NCBI RefSeq assembly: GCF_002257705.1
Contig: NZ_LSLK01000073.1
Span: 1-64,000, forward strand
Source of the DNA: Sporomusa silvacetica DSM 10669
GTDB lineage: Bacteria > Bacillota > Negativicutes > Sporomusales > Sporomusaceae
Length of the DNA stretch: 64,000 bases
Reading direction: 5' to 3'
Both the position numbers and the translations under genes were made by a program. Shown here in pieces: positions 42,488 to 51,752 of this stretch. A model generated the notes under the pieces. It was given only the letters and a program-made list of their open reading frames with translations, did not search any database and had not been told where the DNA came from. Every line of letters begins with the position of its first letter. Position 1 is the stretch's first letter.

Positions 42488-43051
42488 ACTTGACCAGAAA
42501 TAAACATATACTGACGACCATGCTGGCTGTGTTCCTTACCCTGCTCTGGGTGCTCGGCTGCGGCGGATCGCCAGCAGGGCCGGCCTCCTAAGCCCAAGAT
42601 CAAGTCTATGCCATTGCTGATACCACCGGCGATTACGGCTTCCCTCACCTTTTGCTCATTATTCCCGCGGCCCCGGCTATATCCGTATGAGTATGATTTT
42701 TGATACTTTAGTATGGAAAGACGCTGACGGCTATGTTCCGGCATTGGCAGCTAAGTGGGCTATAGCAAAACTGGCGGCTACTGGGAACAAAACGGACAAC
42801 CACTGGAAGTTGAACTACTTGTTAGCGCAAGCGCCGGTTCTCCCGGTTCCCCTGGTGAACGCCAAGGTGAATTTATTAAACAAATTTTTGCTGAAATCCA
42901 GACTGCCTTGGCCGCCGATGTACCGGCCTTGGCCTTATATTACCCCAATTGGTACTACGCTTACAATAATCGCGCCAACCTGTACTTTACTATGCAAGGC
43001 GTCGGTTCCGGCGTTCCTATACCACTTAATAAAATGTCATTTGTCAAATAG
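42481..43051 (+). pseudogene. Decayed substrate-binding protein gene of the nik operon
   Basis: Starts MVNLTRNKHILTTMLAVFLT with a lipobox-like LGCGG, then stops at TAA (about 42589). Past it the frame resumes DQVYAIADTTGDYGFP, loses one base, and continues in another frame as PFAHYSRGPGYIRMSMIFD. Around 42755 it jumps to GYSKTGGYWEQNGQ, homologous to a point some 260 residues further on in the intact paralogue (47546-49156), and after GEFIK jumps again to the final 60 residues ending PLNKMSFVK. So one premature stop, one frameshift and two large internal deletions are present. The gene cannot make a working binding protein. Confidence 0.9.
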
Positions 43052-43059
43052 AGGTTACT

Positions 43060-44067
43060 ATGCCTACCACCAAAACAACTGTTGACTACGCTATCGCGTT
43101 ATCGGCTATTCTCGTTCTTAACTTCATATTGCCACGACTGCTGCCAGGCGACCCACTACAAGCCATTTATGGAGATGAAGCATTAATGGTCATGACACCG
43201 GCAATGCAAGCCGAGCTTATTCATCGTTTTGCCCTCGACCAGACCTGGTTAGAACAATTTGTTGCCTATATACAGGCACTCCTACGCGCTGACCTAGGGT
43301 ATTCTTACTTTTACCACACTTCTGTTGTCAGTGTAATTGCCGGGGTACTGCCTTGGACACTACTGTTGACTGGTTTAGCTTTTGTACTTTCCACACTGCT
43401 TGGCAGCTTGCTAGGAATAGAATCAGGCTACCAGCGGGGTAGTAAACAAGATGGTCATTTGCTAGGAATCATGATGTTTATCAGCGGTTTTCCCGACTTT
43501 TTTGCCGGAATAGTGCTGCTGCTGATTTTTGGTGTCTGGCTGGCTTGGTTGCCCTTGTCTGGTGCGCTTACTCCCTATAGCGGGTTCACAAGTTTAAAGC
43601 TAGTTGCTGATATTGCGCAGCATCTAACGCTGCCATTGGCAGCACTAGTGCTTGTCCGGCTGACTGCCGCCTACTTGTTTTCCCGTGGAGCTATGGTTGG
43701 CGTTATGGGAGAACCCTTTATTCGAACAGCACGCGCTAAAGGCTGTCCGAACATAGCCATCCGCTATCGCCACGCGGCGCGTTCTGCCCTGCTGCCAATA
43801 GTTACCGCCGCCGGACTCAGCTTCACTCATGTGATAAGCGGCGTTTTATTTATTGAGACCGTATTTTCCTACCCTGGACTTGGCTCTTTACTTTATAAGG
43901 CTGTCCTTACCCGCGACTATCCGCTACTACAAGGAATTTTACTACTCGCCGCCGTGCTGGTGCTTCTCGTTAACTTTGTCACAGACCTGCTCTGCGCCCG
44001 ACTTGACCCTCGCTTATCAACACCGTCGCCAAAAGCAAGGAGAGACGACCATGCATATCCGGTATGA
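43060..44067 (+). CDS. nikB: NikB-type ABC permease (nickel/peptide family)
   Basis: 335 aa with six membrane segments. The N-terminus has the family LNFILPRLLPGDPLQ and the cytoplasmic EAA-type loop appears as YLFSRGAMVGVMGEPFIRTARAKG. The C-terminal half includes LLPIVTAAGLSF and VLFIETVFSYPGLGSLLYKA. The transporter family covers nickel chelates and peptides; the operon context (FmdE, methyltransferase, neighbouring CooT/CbiM) favours a nickel complex. Its end overlaps nikC by 17 nt. Confidence 0.92.
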   Translation: MPTTKTTVDYAIALSAILVLNFILPRLLPGDPLQAIYGDEALMVMTPAMQAELIHRFALDQTWLEQFVAYIQALLRADLGYSYFYHTSVVSVIAGVLPWTLLLTGLAFVLSTLLGSLLGIESGYQRGSKQDGHLLGIMMFISGFPDFFAGIVLLLIFGVWLAWLPLSGALTPYSGFTSLKLVADIAQHLTLPLAALVLVRLTAAYLFSRGAMVGVMGEPFIRTARAKGCPNIAIRYRHAARSALLPIVTAAGLSFTHVISGVLFIETVFSYPGLGSLLYKAVLTRDYPLLQGILLLAAVLVLLVNFVTDLLCARLDPRLSTPSPKARRDDHAYPV

Positions 44068-44893
44068 TATTGAGCTAACAGACAGTAGCTTTGGCCGTCT
44101 GGGTTTATCGCTGCTCTTTACGGCATTCATCGCTGCCCTACTAGCGCCAGTTCTTGCTAACTATAGTCCTACCGCTTATACAGGCGATATTTTTCACCCG
44201 CCCTGTACCAAATACTGGCTGGGAACCAATGAGGTCGGACAGGATATCTGGACTCAACTCATTTATAGTGCCCGTACCTCACTAAGTATTGCCGGGGGTA
44301 CGGCATTTATAGCGGTAGCCTTAAGCTTGCTGGCTGGCGGCCTAGCCGCTCTCTACGGCGGCCTTTGTGACCGAGCCATTATGCGCATTGTTGATATATG
44401 GCTAGTTATTCCGCCTATTATTGTCATTATTTTGTTTGCCGCTTATCTACACCCAAGCATAGTTTTACTAATAACGCTATTAGCTGCCTTTATGTGGCCT
44501 GACGGAACCCGGATTGTGCGGGCTCAAACACTAGCCCTAAAGACCAAAGCCAGTTATGCTGCCGCCACTACTTTTGGCGCTACTGAGCAATATCTGCTCA
44601 GAAAACACGTACTCCCCGATCTTGGGCCTACGCTCATAGCACTGTTTATTCAATATGCCCGCCGCGCCATCTTTATGGAAGCCGGGTTGTCTTTCCTGGG
44701 AATCAGTGATCCCAGTCTTATCAGTTGGGGGAAAATGATGCAGCAGGCCCTGGCATTCACCTACCTGGACGTGTGGCAGTGGTGGCTGATACCGCCTGGT
44801 TTGGCAGTATCACTCACCATTGCCGGGCTATCCTTTACCGGTCTGGCACTTGAAACCGTCCTTGACCCCCGGCTGCGTCCTGAAAAGAGGTAA
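44051..44893 (+). CDS. nikC: NikC-type ABC permease
   Basis: 280 aa from ATG 44051 (AAGGAGAG upstream). Contains the DppC/NikC signatures HPPCTKYWLGTNEVGQDIWTQLIYSARTSL (split by the first periplasmic loop), RIVRAQTLALKTKASYAAATTFGAT and LEAGLSFLGI-like MEAGLSFLGISDPSLISWG. Five to six membrane segments. The open frame extends 200 bp upstream inside nikB, but only this start has a ribosome site and homologous length. It forms the heterodimeric channel with NikB. Confidence 0.92.
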   Translation: MHIRYDIELTDSSFGRLGLSLLFTAFIAALLAPVLANYSPTAYTGDIFHPPCTKYWLGTNEVGQDIWTQLIYSARTSLSIAGGTAFIAVALSLLAGGLAALYGGLCDRAIMRIVDIWLVIPPIIVIILFAAYLHPSIVLLITLLAAFMWPDGTRIVRAQTLALKTKASYAAATTFGATEQYLLRKHVLPDLGPTLIALFIQYARRAIFMEAGLSFLGISDPSLISWGKMMQQALAFTYLDVWQWWLIPPGLAVSLTIAGLSFTGLALETVLDPRLRPEKR

Positions 44894-44895
44894 TC

Positions 44896-46572
44896 ATGGA
44901 ACAAGGAAAAAACATACTTGACATTCAAAGTCTCCATGTCAGCTATGACGGAACAGGCATACTCACAGATATTAACCTAACCCTGAAGGCCAACCAAACG
45001 CTGGCTATCATTGGTGAATCCGGCGCCGGCAAAAGTTCACTGGCACTTGCCATTGCCGGACTTTGCGCCGGGAGCGCTACAGGCAAAGTCCTATTTCGTG
45101 GCAACAACCTATTGACAACATCCGAGGCAGAGTTGCGCTACATAAGAGGCAACGATATCTCCCTGGTTTTTCAAAATACCGATAATGCCTTACATCCATT
45201 GTACACAATAACCGAACAAATAGCTGAGGCCGTTAAGCTACACAAGCACTTGGATGAGTCATCTGCTTACCAATTAGCCCTACAAGCCTTAGCCGACACC
45301 GGGCTCACCGGCAGCTTGGCCACTTCGTACCCGCATGAGTTAAGCGGAGGTCAGCAGCAACGGGCACTCATTGCCATGGCACTTGTCAATAGCCCTGAGG
45401 TGCTGTTGCTGGATGAACCTACTGCATCCCTTGACCCGCTTACCAAACAAGACATTACCGCCCTCTTAAAACAGTCAGCCGCAGGACGTGCTGTCATCAT
45501 TATCACCCACGACATTGCCACGGCCGCTGAACTGGCAGACACTGTCGCCGTGCTCTATGGCGGCCGGATTATTGAAACAGGCCCGGTCGGGACAGTACTA
45601 GAAGACCCGCGTCACCCCTATACCCGCGGTCTTCTTAGAGCCTACCCCAATATGACTACAGTCAAAGACCTGCAGGGAATTCCGGGAACAATGCAACACA
45701 ACCTTCCCGGTTGCCCTTTTCAACCGCGCTGCACCCAGCGACAAAGTACCTGCCAGGACAGCGTACCAGAACTCGCCTTGATTGGCGGGCGCAAGCTAGC
45801 CTGTCATCGCGGTGGTATTGTACCTGTTCTTCACGTAACAGGGCTCACCAAGACATGGGGTCAACACCAAGCCATACAGAATCTAACACTTACTTTGTAT
45901 GAAGGTGAAACCCTGTCCATTGTCGGTGAAAGCGGCTCTGGAAAAACAACACTGGCAAAAACTATCATGGGACTTACGCCCCCTACAACCGGTGATATCC
46001 ACCTTAACGGGATTAAGATCACGGAACGCAACCAAGATTTTTATAAACAGATTCAGTTGGTATTTCAGAATCCCAAAGAGGCGCTCAGCCACCGTCTAAC
46101 AGTCTGTCAGCTAATCAAAGAACCTCTTGACATTCAAAAAATCGGTTCTGGAACAGACAGACAAACCGCTGTCAAAAAATTGCTCAACGAAGTTGAACTA
46201 CCAGCAGATGACGCCTTTCTCCATAAATATCCACATCAGCTAAGTGGCGGTGAAGCACAACGGATAGTCCTTGCCCGTGCCTTAGCCCTAAGCCCTAAAA
46301 TACTAATTGCCGATGAACCGACCTCAGCGCTGGATGCTAGCATTCAAGCAAAAGTAATCAAACTTTTGCTCAATCTCCAGGAAAAGCGCGGCCTGGCCAT
46401 GTTATTTATTACCCACGACATTGCTTTGGCCAGAAAAATCAGTGACCGCCTGGCTGTTATGAAGAATGGCAAAATCGTGGAAGAAGGACTAACCCATCTA
46501 CTAATTGCCGCCCCGACGCACCAATATACCCAAAAACTGCTGGCTGTGGCGGCCCGCATCAACTGGCGGTAA
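44896..46572 (+). CDS. Fused NikD-NikE type ABC ATPase
   Basis: 558 aa with two complete ATPase domains in one chain. Domain 1: Walker A GESGAGKSSLA (about 39), signature LSGGQQQRALIAM, Walker B VLLLDEPTASLDP, H-loop IITHDIATA, then the oligopeptide-family C-terminal Cys-rich segment CPFQPRCTQRQSTC. Domain 2: GESGSGKTTLAK (about 346), LSGGEAQRIVLA, ILIADEPTSALD and FITHDIAL. In most nik/opp operons these are separate proteins; the fusion fixes a 1:1 ratio. It starts 2 bp after nikC. Confidence 0.95.
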   Translation: MEQGKNILDIQSLHVSYDGTGILTDINLTLKANQTLAIIGESGAGKSSLALAIAGLCAGSATGKVLFRGNNLLTTSEAELRYIRGNDISLVFQNTDNALHPLYTITEQIAEAVKLHKHLDESSAYQLALQALADTGLTGSLATSYPHELSGGQQQRALIAMALVNSPEVLLLDEPTASLDPLTKQDITALLKQSAAGRAVIIITHDIATAAELADTVAVLYGGRIIETGPVGTVLEDPRHPYTRGLLRAYPNMTTVKDLQGIPGTMQHNLPGCPFQPRCTQRQSTCQDSVPELALIGGRKLACHRGGIVPVLHVTGLTKTWGQHQAIQNLTLTLYEGETLSIVGESGSGKTTLAKTIMGLTPPTTGDIHLNGIKITERNQDFYKQIQLVFQNPKEALSHRLTVCQLIKEPLDIQKIGSGTDRQTAVKKLLNEVELPADDAFLHKYPHQLSGGEAQRIVLARALALSPKILIADEPTSALDASIQAKVIKLLLNLQEKRGLAMLFITHDIALARKISDRLAVMKNGKIVEEGLTHLLIAAPTHQYTQKLLAVAARINWR

Positions 46573-46607
46573 GGCTAAAGATTTTAAATAAATACGGGGT
46601 GACTATC

Positions 46608-47438
46608 ATGTACGATACTCAATTCTGGGCCAAGGCGTGGGATCAATACCGCCAGACTGGAAATAAGCGAAAGCCTGACCCGAAAGCCTGGGTGGAATTT
46701 TGGAATCATTTTTCCGAACGTTATGCCAAACATAATGATGATAACAGGCAAACCCACCAGGACATCATTGATAATCTTGCAGGCCAGGGAACTGTCAAAC
46801 CAGGTGACACCCTGCTTGACATTGGCTGTGGTCCTGGTACCTATGCATTGCCACTGGCAGCCAAAGGCGTTAAAGTAACTGGCCTGGACACAGCCAGCAA
46901 AATGCTGGCTACTCTTCAAAACGCGGCTGCTAAAGCAGGCTTGTCAGATACTATTAACATACTGAAGGCTGACTGGAGCGACCTTCCCTCAGAGCCTGCC
47001 TATGATGTCGCCTTTGCTGCCAAAAGTCCGGCCATTAATGATTATAACAGCCTCATGAAAATGACCAGAGTAGCCCGCAAGGTCTGCTGTCTCATAGGCT
47101 TTGCCGGCCGACAAGACCTTGATCTCCGCCGCCTACTGTGGGAACAACTCCTGAAAGAACCTGCTCCCGGACCATCTTTTGATATTATTTATCCCCTTAA
47201 TGTCCTGTATCAGGAAGGCTACCGGCCTAACTTAACCTTCTACAGCTATAGCCATACAGAACAGGAGCCGCTTGTTTATCTGCTAGAACACTATACCCGC
47301 TATTTTGCCATGCTGGGTGTAAGCGGCCCGAATGTTGAAGATAGTATTCGCGGCTTTTTGCAGGAACGCGCTATTGATGGCCTGTGTATAGAACAATCCA
47401 ATACGACTGTTGGTGTTATGTGGTGGAAAATAAATTAG
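46608..47438 (+). CDS. SAM-dependent methyltransferase of the nik operon
   Basis: 276 aa class I methyltransferase. Motif I is LLDIGCGPGTYALPLAAKG (about 75), with the acidic residue GLDTAS and motif-IV-region AFAAKSPAIND. The C-terminal 100 residues are substrate-domain-like (YSYSHTEQEPLVYLLEHYTRYF). It is the last gene of the fmdE-nik operon. A second, unrelated methyltransferase sits in the TonB-ECF operon at 55243, so methylation recurs with metal uptake in this island; the substrate could be a metal chelator (inference). ATG 46608 preferred; a GTG lies 9 nt upstream inside the ribosome site. Confidence 0.88.
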   Translation: MYDTQFWAKAWDQYRQTGNKRKPDPKAWVEFWNHFSERYAKHNDDNRQTHQDIIDNLAGQGTVKPGDTLLDIGCGPGTYALPLAAKGVKVTGLDTASKMLATLQNAAAKAGLSDTINILKADWSDLPSEPAYDVAFAAKSPAINDYNSLMKMTRVARKVCCLIGFAGRQDLDLRRLLWEQLLKEPAPGPSFDIIYPLNVLYQEGYRPNLTFYSYSHTEQEPLVYLLEHYTRYFAMLGVSGPNVEDSIRGFLQERAIDGLCIEQSNTTVGVMWWKIN

Positions 47439-47451
47439 GAATTGCTTACAG

Positions 47452-47488
47452 AAAGGACTGAACGCATTATTGGCGTTCAGTCCTTTTA
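47452..47488. terminator. Bidirectional terminator after the nik operon
   Basis: AAAGGACTGAACGC (47452-47465) and GCGTTCAGTCCTTT (47473-47486), loop ATTATTG, then TATT. It separates the plus-strand nik operon from the convergent binding-protein gene. Confidence 0.93.
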
Positions 47489-47545
47489 TTAGTAGTTGAG
47501 TAGAAGTCCAGAGTAAATCAGTAGAGCTACGGCTAATAAGCATAG

Positions 47546-49156
47546 CTATTTGATAAAGAACATTTTATTCAAAGGAATGGGTACGCCCAATCCTATACCT
47601 TGTTTAGTAACGAATAAAGATATTTTAGGGGTATAGGCATAGTACCTCGTAGGATAATATAACGGCACAGCAGGTACTTCATCGGCGTACTCTGCCTGTA
47701 TTTTATCAATTAGCTGTCTACGCTCAGTTTTATCTAAAATAGAAACCTGCTGGTTAAGTAAATTGGCTAAAGTCTCGTTGTCCTGAAAACGGGCGCTGTT
47801 AAAGTTTTTACCCATAATCTCGTTCTTCAAATAATCCGGATCAGCCCCTAAACCGCCATGACTATTTAATGCTAAATCAAAATTCCACTCATTGATACGG
47901 CTGTCGGCTGTTTTGGATTCTAAAATACGCAGATTGACTTTTATTCCCACTTTCTCTAATTGAGACTTAATAAACTCTCCGTGGCGTTCACCTGGTTCAT
48001 CAACACCACCACTGCCGCCGCTATTCCCAGCCAGTAATTCCAGTTCCAGTATTTGACCGTTCTTTTCCCAATATGGGCCGTTTTTTACATAGCCTAGATT
48101 GCTTAGAATACTTTGAGCTTTAGCTGGATCATAGATATACAAATCTTTGAGAGCGGGATTGAACCATTCATTATCAGATGGCACTAACCCAGGATTTCCT
48201 GCAAGTCCCTCACCCCGTAATGTTGTTTCAATAAGTGCTTTTCGGTCAATTGCATAGGCCAAAGCCCGGCGAAATTCTTTGTTATTGAAAGGTTCCCTAC
48301 GATGGTTGATAACCAGATTGGCAACCCAATCATGAGGCATCGCCATTACTTTTATCCCCGCTTGTTCTAACGGTTTTACTAACTCTGGCGGTATCTGATC
48401 CATGTCAATTTGCTTTTGCTTAAGCGCTGCTAAAACCATTTCCACATTCATCTTAACCATTTTGATCTGTTGAAACTTAGGCTTACCCTGATAATATTCA
48501 TTGTAGGCTTCATATAAATAAGTACCATTTTCTTTACTGTAATCCACTAACCGGAAAGGCCCTGTACCAATTAAAGCTTCTTTTTGCCGAAAGTTACTGG
48601 GATCTGTTACCCCTTTCCAGATATGTTCAGGCAGGATTGGTATAGTACCGGCAATGGTATCCAAAAATGGAGCATAAAGACGCTCTAAATAAAATTTGAC
48701 TTCATATTCATTCAGGGCTTCTACTTGTTTAATCATACTGATGTTAGTGGTGTAGTAGGGATGTTGCTTTAAATATTCAAATGTAAATATTACATCTTTG
48801 GCAGTAAATTTTTGGCCGTCATGCCAGGTAGCTTTTTTTTGCAAATGAAACACGTAAGAGTTTTCCTCTTTATTGTACTCCCAGCTTTCTGCCAACGCAG
48901 GAATATAGCCTTTATCATCCTTCCATATCAAGGCATCAAATATAAAGCTCATGCGTAGATAACCGGGACCACGAAAGTAGTGGGCAAACGGTGAAGGAAA
49001 GCCATGATCTCCCATATGGTCAGCGATAGTAAAAACCATATCTTTTGCGTCAGTTAAAACTGGTTGTTTAGAACTACTGCACCCACAAAGCAAAGCCGCA
49101 ACCACACTTATACAAAAAATGACTCGTATTGATTGCCGCAGGTAACTTACATTCAT
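47546..49156 (-). CDS. Solute-binding lipoprotein, nickel/peptide ABC family
   Basis: 536 aa with a lipoprotein signal (VIFCISVVAALLCGC, lipid Cys near 25). The SBP_bac_5 fold is evident: SFIFDALIWKDDKGYIPALAESW, LQKKATWHDGQKFTAKDVIFTFEY, GTGPFRLVDY and RALAYAIDRKALIE. It ends GVPIPLNKMFFIK, nearly identical to the tail of the decayed nikA-like gene in the convergent operon. It very probably serves the NikBC/DE transporter in trans, replacing the broken copy. It is the last gene of the ThrRS-like - radical SAM - DUF401 operon. Confidence 0.93.
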   Translation of the reverse strand: MNVSYLRQSIRVIFCISVVAALLCGCSSSKQPVLTDAKDMVFTIADHMGDHGFPSPFAHYFRGPGYLRMSFIFDALIWKDDKGYIPALAESWEYNKEENSYVFHLQKKATWHDGQKFTAKDVIFTFEYLKQHPYYTTNISMIKQVEALNEYEVKFYLERLYAPFLDTIAGTIPILPEHIWKGVTDPSNFRQKEALIGTGPFRLVDYSKENGTYLYEAYNEYYQGKPKFQQIKMVKMNVEMVLAALKQKQIDMDQIPPELVKPLEQAGIKVMAMPHDWVANLVINHRREPFNNKEFRRALAYAIDRKALIETTLRGEGLAGNPGLVPSDNEWFNPALKDLYIYDPAKAQSILSNLGYVKNGPYWEKNGQILELELLAGNSGGSGGVDEPGERHGEFIKSQLEKVGIKVNLRILESKTADSRINEWNFDLALNSHGGLGADPDYLKNEIMGKNFNSARFQDNETLANLLNQQVSILDKTERRQLIDKIQAEYADEVPAVPLYYPTRYYAYTPKISLFVTKQGIGLGVPIPLNKMFFIK

Positions 49157-49177
49157 TCTGTATCCCTCCAGACTATT

Positions 49178-50386
49178 TTAAAATGTCATTTTTATTGATA
49201 AAGTTAGCAATATAACTATTTCCATAAGCATAATCGGGCGTAACGACTTAAAAAAATCAGCTTTAAAATACTCTAGGGTCACCAAAAGGCATAAGTGTGC
49301 AGGTGACAACATCTGTCCGGCAACACCAGCTACATAACCGACTACAGCCATAGCAATATTACCACTAGAAATTGCTGCGACAAAAGGAAATGCGATCGCC
49401 ACAAAACCCGGGGAACTACCTGTAAGTATTCCTGCAAGAAATGCAATACTACCGATCATTACCACTATGGGGATACCCATGCTTTCTAATACTAAAGCAA
49501 CATCTGCAATAATACCTGTTTGCTTCAAGATGGCTTGAAAAAAAAGAATGCCAATGAGTCCCCATAATAATTTTCGGTCAAATGCGTGCCTGAACATGGT
49601 GATAATATTCTCCATTTGCATCCGCAACACTAATGCCATAGAAACAACCACTATCAGCATTGACATCGCTGGTCCAAAATCAAACCCGACGACTAGTAGA
49701 AAATTAGCAACTATCGGTCCGGCCGCTAAAAACAGATATCGGTAGTTATTTTTCCCTTCCGAACATGAATCAGTTATCATCTGATTTTCAATATTATTGG
49801 GCAACGGCGAAATGTAGACAAACCATCCGCCCACCAAACCTATAACTGCTACCCAAAGCATATTGATAATTAGCGCACTTACAGGAACTTGTGCAATTTG
49901 ACTAGCCAATAATAAAGAAGGGAGTATTGGATTGGTACACTCCCACACGTGCCGGAACCAAAGATTAATTGATGTTTTCTTATCAGGAGAAAGATTATAC
50001 TGTTTTCCAGCTTCCTCCACTAAAGGTGCGGAAAAAATAGCACCACCCAAGGAGGGTAAGAAACCAAGAAAGGCTGGCATTAAAGCCAATAACATTCTGT
50101 CACTTTTAAAAAACGCCCGAGATACGGTCATTAGACCATTGACAATTCCGCTTGTTCGCAACTGATATTCTAAACACATAACCAGAAATACAGCCAGCAA
50201 AATCTCCCACGTACTCGAACTATATAATAACTCTCTTCCTGCCACCTCAAATGTACTCCATTGAGGTGAACACATTAGAAAGACCATCCCGGCACCAATC
50301 ATCATGGTATTGCCCAACAGGAATCTCTTTTGCATTAAGAAAACTATTACTGTTAAAGTTAACAACACCTTAAGCATTACGATCAT
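49178..50386 (-). CDS. DUF401 family membrane protein
   Basis: About 402 aa with ten or so membrane segments. GFLPSLGGAIFSAPLVEEAGKQY, NLWFRHVWECTNPILPSLLLAS and ILTGSSPGFVAIAFPFVA identify DUF401, a permease family related to ion-transporter-type carriers with unknown substrate. The frame is open up to 50518, but the upstream part is a hairpin (50481-50527) without ribosome site; GTAAGGTG precedes the ATGs at 50392/50386. It lies between a radical SAM enzyme and a binding protein, so it may move the product of that enzyme. Confidence 0.85.
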   Translation of the reverse strand: MIVMLKVLLTLTVIVFLMQKRFLLGNTMMIGAGMVFLMCSPQWSTFEVAGRELLYSSSTWEILLAVFLVMCLEYQLRTSGIVNGLMTVSRAFFKSDRMLLALMPAFLGFLPSLGGAIFSAPLVEEAGKQYNLSPDKKTSINLWFRHVWECTNPILPSLLLASQIAQVPVSALIINMLWVAVIGLVGGWFVYISPLPNNIENQMITDSCSEGKNNYRYLFLAAGPIVANFLLVVGFDFGPAMSMLIVVVSMALVLRMQMENIITMFRHAFDRKLLWGLIGILFFQAILKQTGIIADVALVLESMGIPIVVMIGSIAFLAGILTGSSPGFVAIAFPFVAAISSGNIAMAVVGYVAGVAGQMLSPAHLCLLVTLEYFKADFFKSLRPIMLMEIVILLTLSIKMTF

Positions 50387-50480
50387 AATCATCACCTTAC
50401 CTTGTTTCGTCGTTATATTAACCAAACAATATATAAAGCTTAATTCCAAGCTCATTTGAACCGAATTTTTGAAAGCAACT

Positions 50481-50527
50481 AATGGTTTCACGGAAAGCAA
50501 TAAATTAATACTTTCCATGAAACCATT
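50481..50527 (-). repeat. 17-bp inverted repeat inside the operon
   Basis: AATGGTTTCACGGAAAG (50481-50497) and CTTTCCATGAAACCATT (50511-50527), one mismatch (G-U in RNA). No T-run follows. It lies between the radical SAM and DUF401 genes and could be an RNase-processing or mRNA-stability stem that uncouples their expression. Confidence 0.75.
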
Positions 50528-50636
50528 GTTACAGCTAAAAATTAATGTTAATTAAAATTATGAATTAATATATAATTCATATTTCAAAATAAGTTTCTGT
50601 GTATACTAGAAATCGACTTTTTGATTATATAGCAAA

Positions 50637-51662
50637 TTACACTGCTTGATGCGGATATATATTTTCATTAATAACATCAAAACAAGAACTACTTAGTTTA
50701 CTATGGGTATAAAGTACCGCTGGACACCCATTCCTACACGAATCCCAGTTTTCACATGTTTTGCATTGGGTAGTAGCACTATTTCTTACGTTTTCAAAAA
50801 AAGAGCTAGTCCATGCATCTAAAATAGAATCTCGATAAATATTATATCGACTTTCTTTGGGAAAGTAGCTACAGGGTATAATACTTCCATTAGCAGCTAC
50901 ATAAAGTGCCGAATGACTGCAAACACAAGCAATATTTGGAGAAACGATGAATCCTTTGCAGCGAGGGAGATAATTGCACATAACTGTTATGACAGGATTC
51001 ATCTTATTCTGCGGCAAAATTTTAATAGCATCGTTGAATGCTTTTTCTAATAGCAGATGTTCAGACATAAGTTCAAAGTCTGAACGACCGATGGGAAGAA
51101 CAGCTTTAAGTTCGATTGTGGACACGTTCAAATCTGCTAACAATTGAATAATTGGATTAATTGTATTAATGTTTTCATTGGTTACTGTAATTCGGATGTA
51201 TGTTTTAAGACGAGTGTTTGTTGCTAATTTTATATTCTTCAAAACCGTTGAAAGTGAGCCACCTCTAACCTTTTTGAATAGATCGGCATCTATAGAGTCC
51301 AACGAAATTTTTACTTCATCTAAACCAGTTGCCACTAATTTATCAAGGTATTGTTCGAGGAGAAGCCCATTAGTACTCAAGCCAGATGTAATTTTGAGTG
51401 ACTTGCAAGTTGAAATAATTTTTAAAACCGTATCCTTTTCTAAAAGCGGCTCTCCTCCTGTTATCCATACGGATTTAAGATCTACATACGGAGAATTAGC
51501 ATTTGAGTAAATAACGAGATCTTTTATAGTCCTACATGCTATTTCAGGATTTAATTTGTCACACGTTGTTTCTTCACCATTAAAACAGAATTTGCAAGAC
51601 ATATTACAGGAAGTTGTAAGCTGAAATTCAATCTTTTCAATCTTCTTTTTATTTCTTTCCAT
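50637..51662 (-). CDS. Radical SAM / SPASM protein
   Basis: 341 aa. The N-terminal radical SAM motif is CNMSCKFCFNG (CxxxCxxC), followed by WITGGEPLL and the SAM-binding barrel. The C-terminal Cys set, SIIPCSYFP, then CKTCENWDSCRNGCPAV and a later SSSCFD, is a SPASM domain with auxiliary Fe-S sites. Such enzymes modify peptides or mature enzymes (for example PqqE, AlbA, anSME). No obvious precursor peptide gene of normal size is adjacent, although a 12-codon frame lies at 53071-53109. Gene order places it with a ThrRS-like protein and transport genes. Confidence 0.92.
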   Translation of the reverse strand: MERNKKKIEKIEFQLTTSCNMSCKFCFNGEETTCDKLNPEIACRTIKDLVIYSNANSPYVDLKSVWITGGEPLLEKDTVLKIISTCKSLKITSGLSTNGLLLEQYLDKLVATGLDEVKISLDSIDADLFKKVRGGSLSTVLKNIKLATNTRLKTYIRITVTNENINTINPIIQLLADLNVSTIELKAVLPIGRSDFELMSEHLLLEKAFNDAIKILPQNKMNPVITVMCNYLPRCKGFIVSPNIACVCSHSALYVAANGSIIPCSYFPKESRYNIYRDSILDAWTSSFFENVRNSATTQCKTCENWDSCRNGCPAVLYTHSKLSSSCFDVINENIYPHQAV

Positions 51663-51752
51663 TCAAATTCCTCTCCTTGACATTTTTCAAGTATATAGTT
51701 CGCGCTTGCCTAATAATCCGCAAAATTAGTAGTATGAAGACTACTAATATGA

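Noticed and set aside
43853..44050. Longer start for nikC inside nikB
   Set aside because: It would add 66 residues with no ribosome site; ATG 44051 gives the normal family length.
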